From contig CM063500.1 of NCBI GenBank assembly GCA_032207245.1, positions 64,596,321 to 64,660,320 on the forward strand: a stretch of DNA of 64,000 bases, written 5' to 3'. Under the pieces are notes generated by a model that had not been told where the DNA came from, did not search any database, and was given only the letters and a program-made list of their open reading frames with translations. Positions 23,000-35,799 of this stretch are shown here, one piece after another. Made by a program: the position numbers and the translations under genes. Within the stretch, counting starts at the first letter, position 1; each line of letters starts with the position of its first letter. Source of the DNA: Pardosa pseudoannulata. Its lineage: Eukaryota; Arthropoda; Arachnida; Araneae; Lycosidae.

Positions 23000-23566
23000 C
23001 CACTGTGGTATAGCCACATTCTATGTAAAAGGGAATGCCAGGAATTACCGGCTTCCTGACATCTTATTTTATGGAATGGGGCTTGTTCACGTCCAAGTCA
23101 CATTGAATCTTCCCGCTCTGACCATCCGTGGGTTGCCGTTTTGCTCTTCCCATCTTTCACCTTTTGTCCATCTTGACGTTGCTTGGCACCCTAAGATTCA
23201 TAGGCTGTTCTTCCTATTCACGCTATGTTTGGCGATCGTCTTGGGTTCCCGCTGGCGGGATTTTTCCACTGACCTCGCCATGCGCAGTGTTGAGTGGACA
23301 TCATTTTGGCCGAAATTGGGGGAGAGATCACCCGCATCATAATATTTTTTTTTCTTAAATGATGGTCTTATGGCGCCAAGCAACGCTCAAACTGGGCAAA
23401 TGGTGAAAGACGAAGAGAGCAAAACGGCAGTCCACGGATGGTCAGCGAGGGAAGATTCAAGGTGACTTGGACATGGACAAGCCCCATTCCTTAAAATAAG
23501 GGGTCAGGAAGCCGGCAATTCCTGGCATTTCCTTTTACATAGAATGTGGCTATACCACAGTCGACT
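23000..23566. mobile_element. Fold-back repeat F (two ~200 bp inverted arms)
   Basis: Left arm 23004-23210 and right arm 23360-23562 are inverted copies (~90% by eye), both starting CTGTGGTATAGCCACATTC. The loop carries the remainder of the repeat also seen at 11590-11745. Terminal inverted arms of this length with a short core resemble a fold-back or MITE-type DNA element. No clear target duplication. Confidence 0.8.
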
Positions 23567-24541
23567 ATAAGACATTACCAGTGTATGGAGGGAGTATGGC
23601 CTATCGTGATCGATGGTGGCCGACGATAAAATGGTCTTGATAGAAGATGGCTTTGATAACGGTTTTTCCCCAAACATCAAAGACAGCACGCATGCGCTAC
23701 TATTTACTTATTTGGCTATTAGTGGACCTCGGTATTAGTAGAACTCGGCTATTTAGTGGTCCAGTGTGTGGATACAACCCATAAACCATCGTATCAAAGT
23801 GCGAGCAGTACAGGCGTTATTAATAAGCCATTGTGTGGAGAATGCATAATACACTGCAACTCCAAAGAGTTTGGAAAGTAAACGAAATTGAACGGTTGAG
23901 GGTATAAAAAGAAGCCATAACAACATAAGAATAAAGTTAAATCTTTATCTGCAGCTCAGAACATCAGCATTAGCACTAATTCACCTTGGCACTATCGTAA
24001 TAAAGAGATCCACAGGGAAGTTGATCTCCCCACTCTTCCAAATTTTCTCAAATTTAACCACAAACTTCTTTTCTAATATTTGCATTGATCATCTACTGGA
24101 CTTTGCCCAATATGACTACACGGATTCTGCAAACTCTAAACGGCCGTTAGCCGTTCTCATCAGAGAGCCAGCTTAAATTCTATTGGTTCACAAGAACCAA
24201 TGAAATTTCTCCCAACTTGTAGCTGGATCCGTACCAGCACATTCGTACTACCTCTTATTATTCTACTCTCTGCTACTTCTCATATTAATAATTTAATTTA
24301 ATTCTTTTAAAATAAAACTTATTAATTTTAACACTTCTTTTTTCTTTTGTAATACTTATAAATTTTGTGAAACCTAATCTTAAGTTATCATATTCTATGT
24401 ATTGTGTACTGCCTCTTTCACTGAACTCGTGGATCTTTTTTTATCTCTTTAGTCATTCTAAACTTAATTAAAACTTAGTAATTCAAGTCCTCAATTTCGT
24501 GTGTATAATCAGCTATTTCTCATTACCCCATGCTTTTACAG
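23567..24541. other. Spacer, nothing recognised
   Basis: No convincing coding or repeat signal. T-rich before 24541. Confidence 0.5.
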
Positions 24542-24709
24542 TATTTCTGACCTAGAGGGCCTGGCTCAGGAAGGTGAGAATAAAGTGCTCCAGTGCGATG
24601 TCCTGTGCGATAAGAAAAAAAAAATTCCCCCAAATGAAAAAATAAGGAAAAAATTAATGGAAATAAGAAGAACTGTGGAGAGTACGCCCTTTTTGACGAT
24701 GCCCTTATA
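24542..24709 (+). pseudogene. Possible sushi-exon remnant
   Basis: After a TGCTTTTACAG acceptor the frame reads DLEGLAQEGENKVLQCDVLCDKKKK. QCDVLCD parallels QCDVSCD of the complete sushi exon at 12506. The expected third and fourth Cys and the Trp are missing: an A-run leads into lysine-rich sequence and a TAG at 24707. It probably is a decayed exon of the same family, or chance similarity. Confidence 0.3.
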
Positions 24710-24721
24710 GATAGTGCCTGT

Positions 24722-25370
24722 TGTGCTGTAGCCTAGAGCCGAGTCTGATCCAAGGATGTCGAGTAGGAACAACGTCAGTTTTCCGAGAGGTAGTGTCACC
24801 GGACCATGATTCAACGACCTAAACAAACGCATTTCATTCAGACAGAAAGAAATGAAATGTGTTCGACTCACTTACAATATGTAAAAGTCATTCTCTTGAA
24901 ACGCGTATATGCCGTACGTTGTTGTCGACGATTGGGCTGTAGCCTAGAGCCAAGTCTGATCCAAGGTTGTCGAGTAGAAACAACGTCAGTTTTTCGAGAG
25001 TCACCGGACCATGATCCAGCGACCGAAACAGACGCATTATTCAGAAAGAAATACAACGTGTTCGACTTACTTATAATAGTAAAAGTCATTTTCTTGCAAC
25101 ACGTATATGCCGTACGTTGTTGTCAACGATTGCGCTGTAGCCTAGAGCCAAGTCTGATCCAAGGATGTCAAGTAGAAACAACGTCAGTTTTTCGAGAGGT
25201 AATGTCACCGCACCATGACCCAGCTACCTAAACAGACGCATTTCATTCAGACAGAAAGAAATGACATGTATTCGACTCACTTACAATATATAAAAGTCAT
25301 TCTCTTAAAATGCTTATACTATACGTTGTTGCCGACGATAAAAATCCTGTTATATTATTTGGGATAAATA
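24722..25370 (+). repeat. Three tandem decayed copies of the 20.3 kb terminal exon and 3' UTR
   Basis: CTGTAGCCTAGAGCC(G/A)AGTC followed by GATCCAAGGATGTC recurs at about 24726, 24947 and 25136 (period ~190-220). Each unit continues through CATTTCATTCAGACAGAAAG (partly deleted in unit 2) and TGTTGTC(G/A)ACGAT. All align with 20305-20560, including the UTR segment GACAATAAAAATC and the following TTCTGTT(A/G)A. Units 1 and 2 lack the end of the UTR and only unit 3 has it, as expected for tandem duplication of a partial 3' end. Confidence 0.85.
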
Positions 25371-25464
25371 ATATCATAGATTTCTGTTGAGCAGCTTGCT
25401 TGTTATAAACTAAGGGTTTATTTAAAAAAAGTTTGGCTGACCTGATCACAAATTTGAACATGTA

Positions 25465-27282
25465 CCGGATGGTTATAATTAAACTTATAATCGGCATTCT
25501 AGAGGGATAACGGGTGAGCGGAATGCAACGAAATTTTGCATATGGGCTATACGGAATACGAAAACGGAATTTTAAAAAGAAAAATTAGTTCCAAAACGTT
25601 CACCAAGGGGTCCCTTTTCAGGAAAAACACGAAATTTAACACAATAAAGGACCAAAACGAAAAACAGGAATAATATTAACAATCCAGAACAAGAATTATA
25701 AGTAATAAAATACAAAACCGTGAGAAACTATGAGTTGTTGGAGAAAAATGTCGAGATTTGCATGCTTGAGAAGAAGAGGAAGGTTTATGAAAAACCGATT
25801 AGGGTTAAAACGTTTGCAGACGTTGCCACGTTCAAGTCGATGTTTTCTGCTGTACTAATGATGGTCTCTTTAGTTGAACGTGTGTTATTAATGAAGCCGT
25901 TTTACGAAAACAAGAGAAAGACTTCTGCTGCAGTTCGTGAATTTTGTCGTAGAGAGAGCCTAAGGCGTGGACCAAAGTCTACTTGGAGATATCTGGGCAA
26001 TGATGAAGAGATATGAAGAGACGGAGATATTAGAAGTTCAGCCTGCAAGAGGCGGTAAACGTGTCATATCGGTTGATGTCGTCAGAACAGTTGTTACGCA
26101 CAGCCACAGACATAAGAGTTAGGGAGCAGTAGCGCTCGTACAGTTTCTAGACAGACAGACTATTCTGACAGCACTGTCCGAAAAGTACTCAAAAACATAA
26201 TGTACTACTTCCCATACAAGATCCGCCATACCCAAGAGCTGCTTGATAAGGATAAGTCCAATGTCTCTTATTCGCAGTCAGTTTTCTCAACAGAATGTCT
26301 GTTGATCTGTCTTGGCCTTAGAATATTTTGTGGACCAAAAAAGCTCATTTCTACCTCAATGGCACACACAGAATTGCCGCATTTATGCTAAAAAAAATAC
26401 GCGGATCCATACTGAAATTCCCCTACAGTCTCCAAAGGTCACTGTCTGGTGTGGATTCACGGCGACATTACCTTCAGCCATTCTTCTTTAAAAAATCAGT
26501 GAAAGTGGACCTGTCACATGTTCCGTTACGGACTGTCAGTATGGCATGCTGTTTGTTGTGCCGCAACTACAGCAAAAGCGGGTCCTTACATGGACCATTT
26601 TCATGCAGGATGGTACGCCTCCATGGGTCTGTGAAGGCAATATTGCTCCAACACTACACAGAGGAAAATGTTATTAGTCGCTCCATGACTAATTAATGGC
26701 CACCACGTTCATCGGATCTACCTCCGAGTGATTTCTGGGTATGGGTTATTCAAAAAGTGTGGTGTATAGGGGAGCTGTTGAGACATCGAATGACTGAAAG
26801 AACACCATAATGATTCATGTGCTAAGCCTCACAACTAATCAGTTACAATCTGCTGTTGAATACATTGTCCACTGACTTGAATAAGGGTGATCAAGTGGAG
26901 CACCTTTCAATACATTGCCCTGGTTACGATTAACAACTGCTCCTCTTGTGCAATTTCGTCCTAATCTTTTCTTGTTTCTGCAAACTGAACTGCTTTTGTT
27001 TCTCTCTTATTTTTACTAAACGTGTTACGATGACAAAATGATCACAAACTAATAAATAAATGTTAATACTCTTTCTGTATTCCTTTTCGTCGTTTATTGT
27101 GTTAAATTTCATGTTTTTCTCGAAATGGCGTCCTCTGGTGGTCATTTTGGAACTTAAAGTTTTTTTCGAAATTCCTTGAGTGCATCTAGTGTGTAGCCTA
27201 TATACAAAATTTCGTTGCATTTTGTTCATCCGTTTGAGTTGTAGGATGCGTTTATAGCGGAAGTTTTATTAGAACTACCCGG
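25465..27282 (+). mobile_element. IS630/Tc1-mariner superfamily element with ~80 bp inverted ends, degraded
   Basis: 1.8 kb flanked by TA (25463-25464, 27283-27284). The termini are CCGGATGGTTATAATTAAAC and, inverted, CCGGGTAGTTCTAATAAAAC. Both continue to a shared AATGCAACGAAATTTTG. It contains a broken transposase gene (separate entry). Confidence 0.85.
25729..26800 (+). pseudogene. Broken DDE transposase
   Basis: Frames on the plus strand give, in order, an N-terminal helix-turn-helix-like region with AAVREFCRRESLRRGPKSTW, a central part with WCGF-like and GDITF patterns (about 26445), an FHAGW segment where FMQDGAPPH-type motifs sit in relatives (about 26600), and a DLPPSDFWVWG-like segment (about 26715-26745). 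These are landmarks of arthropod IS630-type transposases (DDE_3). Several stops and frameshifts separate them. Confidence 0.7.
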
Positions 27283-27284
27283 TA

Positions 27285-27607
27285 TATTTTCAATTTTTAT
27301 TTCGACTCATAAAACTACCTACTTCTATGCACGAAGTAATAAAAAATAGTAAAATAACCCCAAACGAAAGGACACCTCTATTGGCTGGGAGAAGTCCGAA
27401 GTCTCTCTGCATTCAAACCGGTCTGTCCCGGCATGTCCCCGTCGAAGACCCACGGGACCTGAACTGAATGTAACTTATTGTTACAACCACTTTGTAAAAA
27501 TGAATGTATTTCATGAAATTTGTTTGCATTATACATTTTATAGGGTGACACACCACATAAGGAAACACGCCTAAACGTCATGCCGGATTATAAATTCACT
27601 GATATTA
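27285..27607. other. Spacer
   Basis: Nothing recognised except TATAAATTCACTG at 27588, repeated at 28298 on the other side of the next element. Confidence 0.5.
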
Positions 27608-28297
27608 CCCTGGTGTGCAAAATTTAAGCAACAGGTGAGTTTTTTGCCATAACTCAACGAGAAATCATCTCAGAGACATGAAATTCAGCAAAGAGAAAGA
27701 GTATTATGTAAAGGATGACGGAAACATCGGCGCTGAAAAAGGGATATAATGCATATGGAATCAAATAAAAATAATTTTATTGAACCCATGGTATCGTGAT
27801 TCATCATTGTCTATTCAAGAGGAAGAACAACAAGCAGATGTTCCTTAATATGGGATATATCCTCCCCTAACTGCAATGGTTGCTTCGTATCGTCTCCGCA
27901 TTCTTAGAACAAGCTGGTCCAGCATTTCTTGCGGAGTGCCCATTCCGCAATTAGCATCTCTTTGAGTTGTTGGGTGTTCTCCGGAGGATGTAAGCGTGCT
28001 GCAATGTATCTCCCCAAAGCATCCCGCACATGTTCGATGGGATTTAAATCAGAAGAGTACGCTGGCCAATCCATTCGAGTGATATCTCCTCTTTCCAGTA
28101 GCTCCTCAACAGTAATAAAGCTTGTTTTTGTTTGATTCCATACCGTATGCACATTATTCCGTTTTCAGCACCGATGCTTTCGTCCTCCTTTACGTACATA
28201 ATACTCTTCCTCATATCTGTATTTCATATCTTTCAGATGATTTCTCATGGAGTTATGGCAAAAAAACCACCTGTTGCTTAAGTTTTGCACACCAGTG
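27608..28297 (-). mobile_element. Deletion derivative of a Tc1-like element with ~130 bp inverted ends
   Basis: 690 bp with TA on both sides (27606-27607, 28298-28299). The ends share CTGGTGTGCAAAA(T/C)TTAAGC and stay recognisably inverted for about 130 bp. It keeps only the C-terminal part of a transposase on the minus strand. Confidence 0.88.
27904..28110 (-). pseudogene. Tc1 transposase C-terminal fragment
   Basis: Minus strand encodes ELLERGDITRMDWPAYSSDL then NPIEHVRDALGR. This matches the region around the catalytic Glu of DD34E transposases (compare DITRMDWPAYSPDLNPIEH in the intact Tc1 at 14801). A Pro-to-Ser change sits in the motif. The first two catalytic Asp are deleted. Confidence 0.9.
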
Positions 28298-28309
28298 TAT
28301 AAATTCACT

Positions 28310-28312
28310 GTA

Positions 28313-28386
<74 letters not shown>
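28310..28386. repeat. (TA)n microsatellite, left part
   Basis: TA dinucleotides with one slip. Together with 29198-29310 it forms a single tract split by a Helitron. Outer flanks are inverted (AAATTCACTGTAATATAT and ATATATTACAGTGAATTT). Confidence 0.95.
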
Positions 28387-29490
<1,104 letters not shown>

Positions 29491-30660
29491 CGTATACAAA
29501 TATGTTATAAAATATTTATATATTTATATATACATATGTGATTGTTCTAAATTTCATATTTATCTACTATTTTGCCATATTTCGTTAACTAATAAATGGT
29601 TTTTATTAAAAACACAAAATTATTTAAAAAAAAAAAAAAAAAAAAGTTTACTGGCGAATAATTTTAAAAGTGCACTAAATAAAAATTGATTGCCAGTTTT
29701 GATTATTGATTGCACATATTAGTAACTTTACTCTATGATATTATTAATTAAAATAAGTTTTAAAAATTGTAGAAAAAGGCGTTTCTATGATTTTTTTTAT
29801 TTAATTTTTTTTCCATGTTCGTCGTTATTGAGTATTCTTCATTGCATAACCACAGGCTCTGAAATGCTGAGCTAGAGTATAAAACTGGAAGGACTAAAAG
29901 ATGGCGCCAACGATCACAGAATCATGTGATCGTTTGCGCCATCTATTAGCACTGGGAAGAATTAAAACAGTATATACACATCTTTTTGCTTCCTTTTGGA
30001 AACAATGGATTTCGAGCTTATTCTACCGATGATCACTTTCAGAAATTTCAAGCTGTGTTTTTGGAACTTTCACAAAAGTTGCTCTATACATTTAGGTAAT
30101 ATATTATGCACATTATATTTTGATTGCAATCGCACATGTTCAGTGAAAATTTATTTAGTAAATCTGCGTATTTTTCATTTAATATTTATTATTTTTTAAT
30201 TTCGTTTGCAGAGTATTGTGTACAATTTTGTTTGACATGCGCCCTGAAAATAACATTATTTTATATTGAGAACTCTGCAAATTATAAGCAAAACACTCGG
30301 TGCAATTTGGGATTGTTTTTATATAAACCTTAATTTCTCCACGAGTATACGTGCTATCTTCATAACAATGAATACGAATTATTACAAGAAGCATCCTAAT
30401 CACGTGCTAAAGTTTCAACGCTTTTCATACATTACATTTTATAGGGTTATTCAAGACATAATCGTTTTTCTTCAATTTGTTGACGGTCCCCTATGCGATT
30501 TCGGGAAAAATTCTTTGATGAAATATATGACATCTACCATCCAGTTTACAGGGCTGTGGTTTCACGATAATTCCTCGTGTATTTTTTAGATATTCAACAA
30601 AATGTCTAAAATCGGTAGTGACCGGTCATCATTGGCAATATAGTGTATATGTATATACAC
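29491..30660. other. AT-rich spacer
   Basis: No gene supported. Contains the hairpin at 29899-29944. Frames at 29996-30589 lack motifs or conserved features. Confidence 0.45.
29899..29944. repeat. 20-bp-arm hairpin
   Basis: AGATGGCGCCAACGATCACA, a 6-base loop, then TGTGATCGTTTGCGCCATCT: inverted arms with one mismatch. Confidence 0.9.
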
Positions 30661-30663
30661 ACA

Positions 30664-30700
30664 CATGGGCGTAATTTAGGGGGGGGGAATTGCCCCCCCA
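30664..30700 (+). repeat. G-rich transposon-like terminus
   Basis: CATGGGCGTAATTTAGG followed by a G run and a C run. An inverted relative closes at 35106 (CCTAAATTATACCCATG after a C run), and another lies at 57670-57705. Probably ends of one element family. Confidence 0.5.
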
Positions 30701-31880
30701 GAATTTTTAGAGGAGGGGCAAACTTGTAGTTATGCCCCTCCAGAATTTTAGTGTTTAATTCATAAATGAAATTTTTGATTCGACGTTTTAATGAATTTTG
30801 AAATTATTTTGTTTTTTTAGTATGCTTAAGATGTATTCTAATTACGGTTATCCTCTTTTCCTGAGAATTTTTCAAAGAAGTTATAGGTACTTGAACTTGT
30901 AGTTTTGCCCCTCTAGATTTTTAGGGTATATTAAATTTTTGATTCGACATTTTAATGAATTTTGAAATTATTTTTTTTTTCAGTATGCTTAAGATGTATT
31001 CTAATTACGGTTATCATCCTTTCCTGTGAATTTTTTAAAGAAGTTATAGGATTTTCAACTTGTAATTTTGCCCCTCTAGATTTTTAGGGTATATTAAATT
31101 TTTGATTCGACATTTTAATGAATTTTGAAATTATTTTTTTATTTTTTTCAGTATGCTTAAGATGTATTCTAATTACGGTTATCATCCTTTCCTGTGAATT
31201 TTTTAAAGGAAGTATAGGTACTCGAACTTGTAGTTTTGCCCCTCTAGATTTTTTGGGTATATTAAATTTTTGATTCGATATTTTAATGAATTTTGAAATT
31301 ATTTTGGGTTTTCTTTTCAGTATGCTTAAGATGTATTCTAATTACGGTTATCATCCTTTCCTGTGAATTTTTTAAAGGAAGTATAGGTACTCGAACTTGT
31401 AGTTTTGCCCCTCTAGATTTTTCGGGTATATTAAATTTTGATTCGACATTTTAATGAATTTTGAAATTATTTTATTTTTTTTTAGTATGCTTAAGATGTA
31501 TTCTAATTACGGCCCCTCTAGTTTTTCAAGTTAAATTTTTGTTTCGACATTTTAATGAATTTTTGAAATTATTTTTTTTAGATTTTTACAGGTATATTAA
31601 ACTTTTGTTCGACGTTTTAATGAATTTTGAAATTTTTTTTAATATGCTTAAGATGTATTGTAATTACGGTTATCATCCTTTCCTGTGAATTTTTTAAAGG
31701 AAGTATAGGTACTCGAACTTGTAGTTTTGCCCCTCTAGATTTTTCTGGTATATTAAATTTTTAATTCGACATTTTAATGAATTTTGAAATTATTTTGTTT
31801 TTATTAGTATGCTTAAAATGTATTCTAATTACGGTTATCATCCTTTCCTGCGAATTTTTTACAGCAAGTGTAGGTAATTG
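30690..31880 (+). repeat. Tandem repeat, ~165 bp unit, about 7 copies
   Basis: CGACATTTTAATGAATTTTG recurs at 30781, 30945, 31108, 31277, 31444, 31545, 31610 and 31768. Full units are 158-169 bp and two are truncated. Each full unit also has TTTTGCCCCTCTAGATTTTT and AGTATGCTTAAGATGTATTC. A stray piece reappears at about 32505. Confidence 0.95.
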
Positions 31881-32906
31881 TATTTTATTTACAATACAGA
31901 CCTATACAGGAAAGGCATACATAAACAGTAGATAAATGGACACAATATGGTCAGAGGTGAGCTTGGAATTCAGTCATTAGTCTCTAAACGAGTTTTTTTT
32001 TTCTCTTGAAAAGGGAATTGAACATCTGGTCGACATAAGTATCGCCCCTTAAACTCTACTATTCGTGGAATCGTTTGCATGACTGGGCTAGTTATTCTAA
32101 CCAAGCCATTAAATAAGTGTCATATAATCTTAAACTGGAAAAGCCTAACAATCCAAAAGTTGTAAGTATAAGAAATTCATACAAATCTCTCACCGTACCT
32201 AGTTCATTATCAGCCTAACGAACGATTTATATAATAAACTTTTAAGTGATAAATTTAACTAGGCGGAAGGCCAGGGAATCCAGCTAACCCATCATTCGTG
32301 TAAGTGACTAAGTAGTTGCATATTGAAACGATACTGTCCGCCCTTGACTATTTCAGATTTCCAACTTGAATAGTATTTTAAATTGTTGGATTGGAGTGTA
32401 TAGAGTTTGGCAAATATCGTCCAAATTAGTAAGTACTTTTAATACTTTATTTTGTTTTGTTTTACTTTTTGTGTATTTGTATATGCATAAAAAATTTTAA
32501 AGCAAGTATAGGTACTCGAATAACTGTATGCTTCTCGACTTTTTTAAAGACCTTTTTTCAGGAATAATCACATGCCATCGAAAAAGGAATTAATACGATT
32601 CTTCTTAAGAAACTTCAAGATTCTCCAAGAGATTTCTTGTTTGAAGGACATAGTCAGGAGTATTGAGATTCTCAATTTTACTAATCAAAAATTTTAAAAA
32701 ACTGTTTCGTGGAGAGACAGATTCTATGTTAGAAAATAGTTTCAACTTATACGTTAGACTAGAATTTTTGTATATAGCTAAATGAGCAATTACATGATTG
32801 AAAACAAACAGTTTTTATTTTATACACGTATAAATTATTTTTTTATAGGGAAATTGTATTCTACATAAAAGGAAGTATTAAATAGATACCCAGAATAATT
32901 TTCGTT
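31881..32906. other. Spacer
   Basis: AT-rich, no gene recognised. Confidence 0.5.
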
Positions 32907-33055
32907 GGTTTGCTGAATCGTTTGGAGCACCAAATTCCACTGCTTCTAGCTGAGTATGAAACCTAGTTCTGAGACCAGGACCTATTTATAGCCGATTCCG
33001 AACGGCTACCAACATCTATTACAGCAGTGAGATTCAAACCAACGAATACCGGTAA
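32907..33055 (-). repeat. tRNA-derived SINE, old copy
   Basis: Diverged copy sharing TAGCCGATTCCGAACGGCTA and the box-B region GAGATTCAAACC with the better copies. Confidence 0.7.
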
Positions 33056-33481
33056 CAAACAGCAGCAACCAACCACACGACCAAGAACAACTTCGAAAAC
33101 AAGTTTAAATTTGAAAGAAAGTTAAGTTGCAATCAATTAAAAGTAATAAAAATGCATAATGTAGTGTGTGTAACATCTTCTTGAAGTTACCTTTATGATT
33201 TTAATCAAAATATGTTGCTGAGTATTATTTTATGCTATACTTAGAGATGGGTCATTAATAATCTTCTTATGAAAAACTATTGTAGCACAGATAAACATCT
33301 TTATTTTTTGTAAACCTTTTAAAAGCCTTTCAATTGAAATTGAAATGAAATATCTGGATATCATCAATATGAAGAAATTATTGCTTCCCCAAAAAGTTCC
33401 TTGCAAGAATTTTAAAGATAAAGTTAAGATATAAATATTTTATTTATATTTTTACATATTTATTTAAGTCTTGCATGATTT

Positions 33482-33645
33482 CGTTTGGTTTGGAGATGGT
33501 ATACTATTTTGTTACACAAGATCTGGTGTGACTGGAACATACTGCCTTCCAAACGGCTAAGTACATCCACATCAACAGTGGAATTTGAACCTACGAATTG
33601 CGGTACCTAAGATCAGCACCCTACCAATTCGGTCATCGTTCAGCC
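33482..33645 (-). repeat. tRNA-derived SINE, old copy
   Basis: Starts at the GTTTGGTTTGG tail. It has a box-B-like GGAATTTGAACCTACGAA and a box A region near the far end. More diverged than the 46.7 kb copy. Confidence 0.7.
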
Positions 33646-33734
33646 GTGGTGATTTAAATATGTTTATTTAGTAATACTCAACAGTTTTAATAATTTAACA
33701 ATATTAAATATTTAAAAATGTATTTACATTCTCT

Positions 33735-33781
33735 TATTTTTGTGGTGAAGTGTTAATTTCTAACACTTCACCACAAAAATA
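33735..33781. repeat. Perfect 21-bp-arm hairpin
   Basis: Arms 33735-33755 and 33761-33781 are exact inverted repeats (core TTTTTGTGGTGAAGTGTTA) around the loop ATTTC. It directly precedes a SINE copy. Confidence 0.95.
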
Positions 33782-33800
33782 CCAGTGCAGAAGATGAAAT

Positions 33801-33979
33801 CATTTGGTTTGGAGTGCTACTGTCTACTTTTTTGCAACACGAGGGCAAATGAGACCGGGACCTACTGCTTAAAGCCGATTCCGAACGGCTACGAAAAATC
33901 CATGCCCCAGTGGAATTCGAACCCACGAACACTAGTACAGAAGGTCAACACCATAACCATTCGCCAGCTCTCGGCACCG
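33801..33979 (-). repeat. tRNA-derived SINE
   Basis: Full copy: TTTGGTTTGG tail, AAGCCGATTCCGAACGGCTA core, box B GGAATTCGAACCCACGAA, and the box A region at the right. Confidence 0.85.
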
Positions 33980-35790
33980 AAATCATTCAGATATCTAGCT
34001 GGGTAGTACAGTTAGCAGAGTATGGGGGTGGTATAGTCATCCTTCCAGATTTTACTACAGGTAAAAAGCAACAACCACCAGGATCTTTTTACATTAGGAA
34101 GTAAGAAATTGGTTTCAGGAAAAAGAGTGCTTCTTTCTTGTCATTTATTGTGCTACTCAGATATAAAGCTTGGGACTTTTTCTGACCAGAAAGTTGTTAT
34201 ACATAAGGGATTTGATGAGTTAAACAGTATTTGAATAGTGAGAGGACATTGACTAGTACTCTAATTCATCGCTTTATGGATAGAGACATCCAGAAAAAGT
34301 AAGGAAATTTTTTGCAAGTATCCAAGGTGAGCATACTTATAATACAAGGTAAAAAAAAATGAACTTGTTCATTTTCTGTCAAACTTAGGCTTTTTCTTCA
34401 GTTATACTTCTGTTTTTAAAATTAGAATTTAATGTCATGTATAGTTTATATCTTTTCAATGTTTATTTTATTATTAAATCCATTGAGCAAATACTTAATT
34501 AAACATTCCAAACCTTTAAAATTGTTCACTATATCATTTTTTTATTGTAAAACTACATTTGTGTTATGATAATCATTACTTATTAGGAGTATACATGCAC
34601 AACAAAACCTGTAGTTTTACTGAAGTATTATTCAAAAATAACAGTGTCTTTCCCCTGGTCCCCCTATAAAAATAATTTCTGGCTACGGCCTTGTTTTGTT
34701 TTATCGTCTTACGTGATTGTGAATCTATGTTATGTATTTTGCCATGTCCCTTGGATAGTTGTTTATTAAAAACCATCCTGAAAGTATGGCTATGCAAGGG
34801 CTGGAAGTTCTCATTTAAATAAATGAGACCGAGTTTTCACCCAAGTTTACTTCTTATATTGCAAGAAAGTTTTCTTTTTTAATTTTCAAGTTAGTGTTTT
34901 TTTTTTTTTTTTTTTTTTTTTTTGTAAAATACGTGTTCAATTTGTAGTTGTGTGTATGGGGTGGAATTTGCTCATTAAAATTGTATATCATAAAAGTGCA
35001 CTTTGGGGATTTTTTTTCTAAATTTTCCTGTTTCAGAGTAAGTTTACATCTGTTGAGTATATAAATAATTTGCCCCCCCCCTACTCCTCCTAAATTATAC
35101 CCATGATGCTAAATAAATTAAGGAGTAAAAGGCCAACAATTAAAAGTTTACTAAGGAAAATATAGAATAAGATATAAGATATAGAATAAGATAGAATAAG
35201 AGTCAAAGGTTATAAATAATGCTTTAATACAAATTTCGGAACAACATAAAGAGTAATCAGATATTCAAATTAGATATGGAAATTCGAAATACTATAAGTA
35301 ATTTAGATGAATTAGAAGAAGTACTGTCAAGTCAGGATCTAACAGATAAATTATTGAACCTTAAATAAAATAATAATAAATGCAGAATGAGTATGAAAAT
35401 AATACTTTTCTGAGGAATTCAGCGATGAAAAAAGTTATACATGTTATAATAAAGTAAAAATTCTTTTACCAAAATTGAAAATTGATTTTATTTTATTAAA
35501 AAATTCAGGTATTTTGAGACTACTTTAACAGTTACATTTACAAAGTCGATAAATTTATTTAATTATCTATAAAATTTTTGAAAGGTTTGACATTAATATC
35601 AATTTAAGGTTTAAAAGTAACTGAAAATATACCCAAGTAAAGTTATCTCCCCCCCCCCTCTGACGGAAGCTAGCATTTCAAAGTACGTGATTAATTTGAG
35701 GAGATTTGATCAACATATCAATGATCAGTTAAAAGAAATTATTAAAAAACTGTAAGGGGGGAGGATAACTTTATGGAACTTTTTAAAATG
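33980..35790. other. AT-rich spacer with homopolymers
   Basis: Poly(T) at 34899-34923, and a C run with CCTAAATTATACCCATG at 35069-35106 (see 30664). No gene recognised. Confidence 0.5.
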
Positions 35791-35799
35791 ATCTTATAA

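Noticed and set aside
24806..25231. 141-codon open frame with two similar internal segments
   Set aside because: The internal repetition comes from the tandem 3'-end copies. The frame differs from the one open in the 20.2 kb exon.
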